Source: CAWAHD01 sp963781785 (GTDB lineage Bacteria > Planctomycetota > Planctomycetia > Isosphaerales > Isosphaeraceae). Taken from it: 64,000 nucleotides of DNA. The notes under the pieces are model-generated. The model had not been told where the DNA came from. It ran no database searches and was given only the letters and a program-made list of their open reading frames with translations. Shown in pieces: positions 55,970-64,000 of this stretch. The stretch covers positions 62,001-126,000 of the forward strand of contig CAWAHD010000004.1 of assembly GCA_963781785.1 (NCBI GenBank). The letters are read 5' to 3'. Each line of letters begins with the position of its first letter. Position 1 is the first letter of the stretch. The translations under genes were made by a program, and so were the position numbers.

Positions 55970-57933
55970 ATGCTTGCCCCGATCTCGCGATCGGGGACGA
56001 CCGGGGGGATCGTCGCATGCCGGGAGCCAATCGTCTTGATCGATGATGGTGGCAGTGCCCCGGATCGGGGTCAGGCTGGCTTCGATGCGCTCATTGTTGA
56101 GCTCGGCGCGATCCGCGCCGATCTGATCGATCTCGAAGAGCGCGAATCGGCTCGAATCAACATGATGCCCGAGCCCCATCGGGCCAGCGCCGCAATCTGT
56201 TCCACTACCTCGCGCTGCGGCGTCACGATATCCGGCCGCTGCAAGTGGAGCTGGCCCGATTGGGGCTTTCGTCGCTGGGCCGGGCCGAGAGTCACGTGCT
56301 GGCGACCGTGGATGCCGTCTTGAAGGTTCTCCATCACCTCGCCGGCCGTGCCTGGCAACCGCAACCGGATTCCAGTCCCGCCATAGGATTCGACGAGGGG
56401 ATCGACCAGCTTGACGCGCACACCGTGGCCCTTCTGGGCGCGGAGCCGGCTGAACGAGCGGTGCGGATCATGGTGACCATGCCCTCCGAAGCTTCCGAAG
56501 ACTATTTGCTGGTGCGGGAGCTGCTCGACCGGGGCATGAACTGCATGCGGATCAATTGCGCCCACGACGATGCCAGGGCCTGGGGCCGGATGATCGCCCA
56601 CCTGCGCCGCGCCGAGCAGGATCTCGGCAAAAGCTGCCGGATTTTGATGGACCTCGCCGGCCCGAAGCTGCGCACCGGTCCGATCGAACCGGGTCCCAGG
56701 GTGGTCAAGTGGCGTCCCCGCCGCGACGCCTACGGGCGAGTGGTCGTCCCGGCCCGGATCTGGCTCACGCCCGGAGACGACCCCGAGCCGCCTCCCTCGA
56801 AAGCCGATGCATCGCTACCGGTACCCGGCCGCTGGCTGGCACGGCTCGACGTTGGGGACCGCGTCGCGTTCACCGATACGCGTGGTGCCTCACGCAGCCT
56901 GGAGATCGTCATGTCCGTGGGCGACTGCTGGTGGGCCGAATCGATCCAGACGTCCTACGTTGCGCCGGGTATCTGCCTGCGGCTGCGCCGTTCTCGCAGC
57001 GCCCGGCGCTCCTCTGGCCGGTCCCGCGATAGCGCGCGAATCGGTGACTTGCCGCCGCGCAGCCAGTCCCTGCGTCTGCACAAAGGGGACACTCTCACCC
57101 TCGCGCGGCAACTGATTGCCGGCAAGCCCGCGGCCTACGACGCACGGGGCCGGCTCTTGACACCCGCGACGATCGGCTGCACCCTGCCGGAGGTCTTCGC
57201 CGCGGCACGCCCGCACGAGCGGGTCTGGCTCGACGACGGCAAGATTGGTGGGGTCATCAGCTCGGTGACTGCCGATGAGATCCGTGTTACAATCACCGAG
57301 GCCCGCGCAGGGGGCGCGAAGCTCGGCGCCGACAAGGGGGTCAACCTGCCCGACAGCGACCTGACTTTGCCCTGCTTGACGGCCAAGGACAAGAGCGACC
57401 TGCCTTTCATCGCCGCCAGCGCGGATCTGATCGGCTATTCCTTCGTGCGCGCGCCCTCCGGGATCGCCGAGCTTCGATCGCATCTGGAACAGTTGGGCGG
57501 CGGGGCTCTCGGGCTGGTGCTGAAGATCGAGACGAAACAGGCATTCCAGGCTCTCCCCGACCTGCTGCTGGAGGCGATGCGCGCGCCCTCCGCCGGGGTG
57601 ATGATCGCGCGGGGAGATCTGGCGATCGAGTGTGGCTACGAGCGGCTCGCCGAGGTGCAGGAGGAGGTCCTTTGGATCTGCGAGGCGGCCCACCTCCCCG
57701 TGATCTGGGCAACCCAGGTGCTGGAGAGCCTGGCCAAGGTCGGTCAGCCGTCGCGCGCCGAGATTACCGACGCGGCGATGGGCCAGCGGGCGGAGTGCGT
57801 GATGCTCAATAAAGGGCCGCGGATCCTGGACGCGGTCGAGGTACTCGACGACATCTTGCGGCGAATGCAGGCCCACCAGACCAAGAAGCAATCTCTGCTC
57901 CGACAATTGCGGCTGGCAGGCTCCTCGTCCTGA
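55970..57933 (+). CDS. Atypical long pyruvate kinase, frameshifted near the N-terminus
   Basis: About 655 residues after joining. The N-terminal helical extension, ALIVELGAIRADLIDLEERES then MMPEPHRAS, shifts frame at about 56185-56200 into RNLFHYLALRRHDIRPLQVEL. The kinase domain contains RIMVTMPSEASEDYLLVRELL, MNCMRINCAHDDARAW, RILMDLAGPKLRTGPIEP and a long insertion of about 180 residues in the B-domain region. Further on are VWLDDGKIGGVI, LTAKDKSDLPFI, VLKIETKQAF, MIARGDLAIECGYERLAEVQEE and PVIWATQVLESLAKVGQPSRAE. Normal PK ends this block with MLSGETA, here it is MLNKGP. It converts PEP and ADP to pyruvate and ATP if active. The start codon is uncertain. Confidence 0.8.
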
Positions 57934-57960
57934 CGGAAACGGCCGGCGCGATGCTGTGGA

Positions 57961-59233
57961 TTACCGGTCCTCTGCGCCCGCGACATGAACCGATTCAGCC
58001 GCTGGGCGGCCTGCCAACCGACCAGCGGCCACAAGACCCGCAATCGTCTCGACCAGCCCTGTGATGGATTCCGGTCGGTGGTTGGCGTTAATCTGAAACC
58101 GAAGGACACCACCGTGGTGCGGCACGCCCGGGAACACGACGGATTGAACGTAGTATCCCTGCTCGAACAAGTCCCGGCCCGCTCGAAGGGTGGCGAGCTC
58201 ATCCCCCACGACGACCGACGCGATGGCCCCGACCCCGCCCAGCAGCGTCAATCCCAGCCCGCGCGTCCCGGCCAGGAACTGCTCCATGTTCTTCGCCAGT
58301 CTGGACCTCAGCACGTGATATTCGGGCGAGTCCAGGATGTCGACCACCGCACACACCGCGTCCAGGTAGGGGGGAGGCACGGGTCCGCCGAAAACGATCG
58401 GTCCGGACCGGATCTTCAGGAGCGTCTTCATCCGCTCGGAACAGGCGATGAACGCTCCGAAGCACGAGAACGCCTTGGAGAGCGAGCCGACAACCAAGGT
58501 ATTGCGATAATCTCCGAGGGCGTCGAGAACGGTTCCCCGGCCCTGGTTGCCGAGGATCCCAGTCCCGTGGGCGTCGTCGACGTACAGGACCGCATCGTTG
58601 GCTTCCGCGACCGCGCAGCTTCGCCAGGGGCGGCAGTGTTCCCGTCATGCTGTAGATCCCGTCCACGGCCACCACCGCGTGGCGAAACGGACGCAGCCTC
58701 TTGAGCACCCGGTCCAGATCAGAGAGGTCGTCGTGGGAGAACGCGTCCGTCCTTCCGCCGCCAGCCCGGACCAGTTTCATTCCCTCTTGAACGGAGTGGT
58801 GAGCGTTTCGGTCCACGACCAGAGCGTCGTGTCGAGTCACCAGGGCGGGCAGGACGCCATGGTTGGCCAGTGTCACGGACGGATAGATCAGGGTGCTCTC
58901 GGCCTTGAGCCACGTCGCCAGTTTTCGCTCGGCCTCCACGTTCGAGGCCACGCTGGCGAACGCCCGCGACGATCCATTGTGTGTGCCCCAGCGGTCCAGT
59001 CCCCGCCGTACGGCATCCCGAACCCTTGGGTCGTGATCCAGCCCGAGGAAGCTGTCCGACCCGAAGTTCACCACCCATCGGCCGTTCAACTTTGCCTGTC
59101 TGTCCGGACCGACGGCTTCCAGTGTCATGTCCTTCAGAAGAAGGTCGGGATAACCCCGCAAGGCCGACTCGAAGTAGTGAACGACAGGGTCCTGTTCCAG
59201 AGATTCAGTCAGGCGTTCAATCAGGTCGGGCAT
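57961..59233 (-). CDS. PLP-dependent acyl-CoA:amino acid transferase (KBL/AONS/SPT family), frameshifted
   Basis: About 424 residues after joining. Alpha-oxoamine synthase features: NGRWVVNFGSDSFLGLDHDPRV, RWGTHNGSSRAFASVASNVEAE, VVDRNAHHSVQEGMKLVRAGG, FSHDDLSDLDRVL and VAVDGIYSMTGTLPPLAKLR. The frame then shifts at a CGCG run (58610-58625) to AVAEANDAVLYVDDAHGTGILG, VVGSLSKAFSCFGAFIACS (PLP Lys in SLSKAF) and the C-terminal GVPHHGGVLRFQINANH. It may make aminoketones such as 2-amino-3-ketobutyrate, KAPA or ketosphinganine. The subfamily is unclear. It follows a small gene on the same strand. Confidence 0.85.
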
Positions 59234-59417
59234 GAACTGCCACCGATCCTTTTCGCGGGGTCAGGTCGGCCAACGGTCGGCTTCAAGGACCTCGTGGCAC
59301 GCCCGTCCGGCAGCGACGGGTCGCAAACGCCCGTCCTCAACCCGACTGACGAGGGTGCGCGGCGGACGGGTTCCATGCCGATCGCCAGAATCCCCGACAC
59401 TCATCTCGTCTGGCTCG

Positions 59418-59627
59418 TCAGCTCTTGCCCTGATCGAATTTCTCGATCAATCTTTTCAGCAGCGCTTCGCGCCGCACGAGCTGCTCGCGATAATCCGGCG
59501 TGTGGGTGCGATGGATTTCGACGCGCAGATCGCGCAGTGCCACATCCAGGAGTGCTTGCAATTCACTCCGTTCGTGTTCGTCGAACGTAAAGGACGACAT
59601 CCCCGTTCGGGGCTCATCGGTCGACAT
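59418..59627 (-). CDS. Small helical protein
   Basis: 69 residues (MSTDEPRTGMSSFTFDEHER...), with an alternative start MSSFTFD at 59600. The sequence is predicted helical and charged: RSELQALLDVALRDLRVEIH and REQLVRREALLKRLIEKFD. Similar short proteins with the D.HERSELQALL...RREALLKRLI pattern are common in bacterial stress gene clusters, function unknown. It lies 184 bases upstream of the PLP enzyme gene and is probably cotranscribed. Confidence 0.7.
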   Translation of the reverse strand: MSTDEPRTGMSSFTFDEHERSELQALLDVALRDLRVEIHRTHTPDYREQLVRREALLKRLIEKFDQGKS

Positions 59628-59850
59628 CCGAGGGTCGTTCGAGTCATGGGCTCCCAGTCGCAGAAGAGCGACGACCGCCTCATGGCGGCATCGGACACCG
59701 CCAGGTCTTCACCAACACCCGCACGAGGACGGGCCGTCCCGATTCTCCCCTTCACTCTCCATCACGGCAAGGTGGTCGTCCAGGACGCGGCGGTTCCTGT
59801 GCCGAATCGGGCTCTTGGATCTTGACTTCTGCTGGCGTATCCGATTAACG

Positions 59851-59937
59851 TGAGGCGAGTCGATGCTCGCGAGGGGCAACGACGACTCGGCTAAGACGGC
59901 CCCGCCGTGCGACATGTCGCATGGTCGGGGTTTTTTT
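59851..59937 (+). ncRNA. Structured RNA element with intrinsic terminator (copy 2)
   Basis: Hairpin 1: GTCGATGC (59859-59866) pairs with GCAACGAC (59876-59883) around the loop TCGCGAGGG. The conserved strand CGGCTAAGACGGCCCCGCC follows (59888-59906). The terminator stem spans about 59900-59930 (CCCCG..CCGTGCGAC with GTCGCATGG..CGGGG) and ends in seven T (59931-59937). A TTGACT box at 59822 suggests an upstream promoter. The CBS gene follows at 60146 (or 60032). Copy 1 at 53165 shares loop, linker and terminator. Confidence 0.6.
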
Positions 59938-60145
59938 GTCGAGTTTGGTTTCACCCGGCAAGCATTTCCCATCGCTCCCGGCGGGCGATCCTAGGGCGCG
60001 GTATCCACCGCCTAGCATCATGAGGTGAGCCATGGCAACAGCGACAGGGATCCTCCTGGGCGGAGAGACCCCGCCCCCCAGCGGCCCAGCCCAGCCAACC
60101 AAGCCTGGTTCCCAAGGGCAGTCTTCATCGAAGGGGGATCGCCAG

Positions 60146-60604
60146 ATGCGGGCCCGCGACATGATGACGCAGCCGGTCGTGACGGTTCGCCAGGACTCGA
60201 GCCTGGCCGAGACCGCCAGGGCCATGGTCGATCAAAAGGCCGGCTGTGTCCTCGTGGTCGACCTCCAGGGCAAGTTGTGCGGCATCGTCACCCAGACAGA
60301 TTTCTCCCCCGATCAGCATGGAGTGCCTTTTTCCATGGAGGCTCTCTTGCAGAAGTTCAGCCGGTCGCTGCCCCTCGAGGCACTCGAACAGTTTCGGAAG
60401 GAGGCACGGGAAACGAGGGTCAAACAGATCATGGTCACGGAGGTCATCACGGGCGCCGAAGAGACACCCCTGGAGGAGATGGCGAGATTGATGCTTCGAT
60501 ACGACATCGACCATATCCCCGTCGTACGCGACGGGGTGCCCGTCGGGATGGTTGCGCGGCATGATTTCCTGCGGCTGATCGCCGACGAGGCGAAGCCGAA
60601 TTGA
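60146..60604 (+). CDS. CBS-domain pair protein
   Basis: 152 residues from ATG 60146 (GGGGGA upstream). The family usually starts directly with the MRARDMMTQPVVTVRQDSS motif. A further in-frame ATG at 60032 with GAGGTG upstream would add 38 Pro/Gly-rich residues. First CBS: AGCVLVVDLQGKLCGIVTQTDF. Second: VKQIMVTEVITGAEETPLEEM with HIPVVRDGVPVGMVARHDFLR. A longer linker (FSRSLPLEALEQFRKEARE) separates the two. Likely adenylate-binding energy sensor, controlled by the RNA element just upstream. Confidence 0.88.
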   Translation: MRARDMMTQPVVTVRQDSSLAETARAMVDQKAGCVLVVDLQGKLCGIVTQTDFSPDQHGVPFSMEALLQKFSRSLPLEALEQFRKEARETRVKQIMVTEVITGAEETPLEEMARLMLRYDIDHIPVVRDGVPVGMVARHDFLRLIADEAKPN

Positions 60605-60756
60605 GGTTTTGCTTCCGGCCGGGCGGACGCAATCAGCCGGAGTCTCGGTGCTTCTCCAGTCGTTCCATGAACGCCGCGGCACGCCTCAGCAGCTCTTCGT
60701 GCCGATCGAGTATGGCCCGAGACCGCTCGTGAGTCTGTTCCTGCCGATCAGCGTGA

Positions 60757-63700
60757 TCAATTCGCTGCCGCCCCATGCTCGGGATGGCGGACGCGGACCG
60801 GAAACGGCGGTCGAGCGGGCGGCTTGGGCGGCGGGTTCTTTTCGAGCTCGGACAGGACGATTTCGATCGCCCGGTCGAGCTGCGGGTCCTTGCCGGCGGC
60901 CACGGCGGCCGGGTCCTGCTCGACGTCGACGTCCGGCGGCACGCCCACGTTCTCGACGACCCATCCGTCGTCGGTGAAGATCGCCAGGTTGGGAGCGGTC
61001 ACGATGCCGCCGTCCATCAAAGTCGGGAAGCCGAGGGTGCCCACGAGGCCGCCCCAGGTCCGCTTGCCGACCAGCTTGCCCAGACCAAACTTGCGGAACA
61101 TCCACGGCAGCAGGTCGCCCCCGGAGCCGGCCGTCTCGTCGATGATCATCACCTTGGGGCCGAGGATTGCCGCGTTCGGCGTGCGGATCGGCTCGCCGTG
61201 CCGCGTCGCCCAGTAGCTCACGAGCGGCCGGCGCAACAGCTCGATGTAATAATCGGCGACCTGGCCGCCCCCGTTGAATCGCTCGTCAACGATGATCGCT
61301 TGCTTGCCCGCCTGCGGGAAGAAATAGCGCTTGAAGTATTCATATCCGGATCCGGCGGTGTTGGGCACGTAGACATAGGCGACTCGCCCGTTCGTCCGCT
61401 CGTGCACCGTGTGCAGGTTGCCTTCCACCCAGGCGCGATTGCGCAGGGCGCTCTCGTCGGCGATCGGCTCGACGATGACGGTGCGTGAGTCAGAGCCGTC
61501 GGGCTTCTTTCCCACCTTGAGCTCGACCCGCTTGCCGGCAGTCGCTTCGAAAGATCGAAAGATCTCGGCGTCGGCCTTGATGTCCTTGCCGTTCAAGGCT
61601 AGCAGGTAATCGCCCGGCTTGACATCGACGCCGGGGGCCGCCAGGGGGCGCGGAGCCCGGGATCCCAGTAGGCGCCGCCGTAGATTCTCTGGAACCGGAA
61701 CCGGCCGTCCGCGACTTCGAAATCGGCGCCGAAGAGGCCGACCGGGATCGGCTTGGGCTCGTAGAGACGATCGCCGCCGAACAGAAAGCTGTGGCCGACT
61801 GCCAGCTCGCTGAGCATCATCCGGATCACGCGGTTCAGGTCTTGCCGGCTGGCCAGGTGGGGTAACAGCTCGGCGTACTTCCGCCTGATGGCATTCCAGT
61901 CAGCTCCGTGCATGTTCGGCGCGTAGAAGTAATCGCGGTTGATCCGCCAGGCTTCGTCCAGGATCTGCGCCCATTCCGCGCGCGGCTCGACCCGCACCGA
62001 GATCGCGTCGAGCTTGAGCGCTCCGTCCCCCTTGTTGAACTTGCCCGTGTCGACGATCCCCAGGATGACCGCTCCAGGCGGCGATGCGCCGGGAGCAGTC
62101 GGCGGCAGGGCGGCATAAAGAATCTTCTTGCGGTCAGCGGAAAGCCGGAATTCGTCGATTCCCTCGGCGAGTGTCTCTTCCTCGCGGGTCTTCCAGTCAA
62201 ACCGCCGCAGCGAAGGCTTGCCTCTGGCCGCCGGGCCTTGACCCGGGCGAACTCCGACTCGGCGAACGAACAGGACCTGGCCGTTGCCGCCGGCCACCAG
62301 TTTCTCGATGTGCCCGGCCTCGATCGGCAGCACGACGACCCTGCTGGCGATTCCATCCAGATCGACCACGACCGGCTTCTCCTTGGCGGCTTTCTTCTCC
62401 TTGGATTCAGCCGCCTTCTTCTCGTCGGAATCTCCGTCCTTGGAGTCAGCCGGTTTCTTGTCCTTGGACACGGCGCTCTCGGAATCTTTCCCGGGTTCCT
62501 CGGCCCCCTCTTCGTCGGTTTCCTTGAGCAGCGGGTTTGCCGTCGCCTTGGCGAGCGTGGCCAGATAGACCGAGGCAGTCGCCTGCATGTCGGTGTTGGA
62601 CTGGTCGAACCAGTTATTGACGGGGCCGGCGTCGGTCGACGCGAGGAAGTAGAGGTACTTGCCGTTACTGTCGAAGACCGGCTCGCCGGCCTCGGCGAGG
62701 CCGTCGGTGACGGCGTGAGACTTGTCCGCGGCAAGGTCATAGAGCCAGATCGCCTGGAACCCGGCTCGGTTGGTGAGCGAGTAGGCCAGCCACTTCGAGT
62801 CAGGAGACCAGGTGTACGTGGTCCGCGAGACGCGACTGGGTCCGTAAATCGGCTCGGCGGCGATCCGCTTGAGGGCGCCCGAAGCCAGGTCGATCCAGTA
62901 AAGCGTACGGGAGTTGTCGATGAAGGCGATTTTCTTGCTGTCGGGAGACCACACCGGCTCATCGTAGAAACCAGCTCCCTTGAGCGGGTAGGACCGGCCG
63001 GCTCCGTTGCCGTCTTGCGGCCGGACGACCAACTGGTATTCACCCGTCAGGTCGGAGAAGTACGCGATCGACTTGCCGTCGGGCGACCAGGCGGGCGACC
63101 GGTCATGCGCGCCCGGGGTCAGGGTGAGGTTGCGCGGGTCTCCCTTCTTGGCCGGGACCGTGACAATCTCGCCGCGGTATTCGACGACGGCCCGCTTGCC
63201 GCCGGGCGAGATCCCGAAATTGCGAATGAACTTGGTGTCGCTGGCGAATCGGGGCCGCGTTTCGGCGAGGTCAGCGGCCACCGCGATCTTGAGCCGCTGC
63301 GATTGCCGCTCGGTCGGATCGAAAAGGTGAATCCAGCCGGCTTGCTCGTAGATGACCTTGCCGGCACCCGAGCTGGCGCTGGCGATCGGGAACTCGTCGT
63401 GGTGCGTGCATCGCGCGACCGTCTTTGTGCCCCGGTCGTACGTGTAAAGGTTGAATTCTCCGTCGCGATCTGACAGGAAGTACACGGTCTCGCCGATCCA
63501 CATCGGCCCGGTGTCATTGCACCCCTCGGCGGGCTTGGGGATCTCGTCGTGAGACAGGTCATCCAGCTTGAGTACCCAGATCCGGGAGGCCGTGCCGCCG
63601 CGGTAATTCTTCCATTGGCGAAACACTTCACCAAGCGGCGTGTAAGCCAGGTATTTCCCTGTTGGCGACAGGGCTCCCTTGTCGGCGGACGGGACCGGCA

Positions 63701-64000
63701 ACCGAGCCGGCACGCCGCCTTTGGGGTCGACGGTGAAGAACTGGGTGTGTCGGCGCGAGAACACGGTCCGGGGCGAGCTGAACAGCACCTTGCCCTCCGG
63801 CGTGAACCCGCGGACGATGTCATCGCCCGGATGCCAGGTCAATCGCGTCGGCTCGCCACCCTCGGTGGGAATCACGTAGACGTCCACGTTGCCGTCGTAG
63901 CTGGCCGTGAACGCGATGTGCCGTCCATCCGGCGAGAAACTTGGGTTCTGCTCCTCGCCCGGATGCGACGTCACTCTCCTCGGGTTGGAGCCATCGGCTC
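60757..64000 (-). CDS. Tricorn-protease-like exported S41 peptidase, frameshifted (5' end outside window)
   Basis: The frame is open to the right edge (DGSNPRRVTSHPGEEQNPSFS), so the start lies outside. Beta-propeller repeats of the TolB/WD40 type (NPSFSPDGRHIAFTASYDGN, SPAWSPDGKSIAYFSDLTG, PVWSPDSKKIAFIDNS) fill the first about 450 visible residues, then a Lys/Glu/Asp-rich linker and a second propeller-like part. The helical S41 N-domain (AWRINRDYFYAPNMHGADWN) and PDZ domain follow. The frame shifts in a C-run near 61630-61650 and resumes LAAPGVDVKPGDYLLALNGKDI. The catalytic Ser is in MIIDETAGSGGDLLPWMFRK. Tricorn peptidases degrade oligopeptides released by other proteases. Planctomycete homologues are usually secreted. 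Confidence 0.88.

Noticed and set aside
1..64000. tRNA and rRNA genes
   Set aside because: No cloverleaf with TTCGAATC-type arm or rRNA core was noticed by eye. A tRNAscan-SE run would settle it.

Overview
This window looks like planctomycete chromosomal DNA (phylum Planctomycetota, most like the Isosphaera/Singulisphaera group). The case rests on high GC, a Tat-exported DUF1501 protein, a secreted sulfatase, DUF4058 and DUF2934 proteins, an ApbE-DUF2271 protein, membrane-anchored leucine-rich-repeat proteins, and the dispersed 'VGQAFQPD' type palindromes. The assignment comes from gene content and is not proven. No tRNA, rRNA or CRISPR array was seen.

Layout. 1-3.4 kb: the 3' part is outside the window, but an NLR-like protein is visible on the minus strand, made of a CHAT caspase-like protease, a NACHT ATPase and at least eleven HEAT repeats. 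4.3-6.7 kb: SMP-30 lactonase and a Tat-exported mannonate-dehydratase-like enzyme. 6.8-11.6 kb: strong promoter, twelve tandem 30-bp hairpins, then a GntR/YtrA regulator, ABC ATPase and permease operon. 11.8-20.7 kb: rhamnulokinase, secreted esterase, GH26-like glycosidase, secreted unknowns, a DHFR-fold protein and a membrane protein. 20.8-22.8 kb: an IS701-type insertion sequence between two copies of a hexamer-repeat hairpin element. 22.9-28.2 kb: three-gene ABC exporter operon with a GldG-like partner. 28.4-33 kb: GT39-like membrane glycosyltransferase carrying an in-frame repeat insertion, then PepSY and ApbE-DUF2271 (extracytosolic flavin electron transfer). 33-44 kb: membrane protein, CBS protein, UvrA, sulfatase, sugar isomerase and M3 peptidase. 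44-53 kb: YfhO-like membrane protein, DUF1501, DUF4058 and two LRR proteins. 53-60.6 kb: an energy/stress cluster (prs, tandem universal stress protein, DUF2934, atypical pyruvate kinase, PLP synthase-type enzyme, CBS protein) carrying two copies of a conserved structured RNA that ends in a terminator. 60.7-64 kb: a tricorn-protease-like gene that runs off the right edge.

Two themes cut across the window. First, it is rich in palindromic repeat families: the 20-bp palindrome arrays, CTTTCGC hairpins, CCCTTGCGAAGGGG cassettes, a 75-bp array, and hexamer hairpins at convergent gene ends. Second, at least eleven genes are split by about thirteen single frameshifts, several in CG-dinucleotide or homopolymer runs. 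Uncorrected sequencing indels are the likeliest cause, so these entries join the frames on protein-family grounds.

The best candidates for something undescribed are the CHAT-NACHT-HEAT protein, the twin RNA elements at 53.2 and 59.9 kb, and the hairpin array sitting directly on the GntR start codon.
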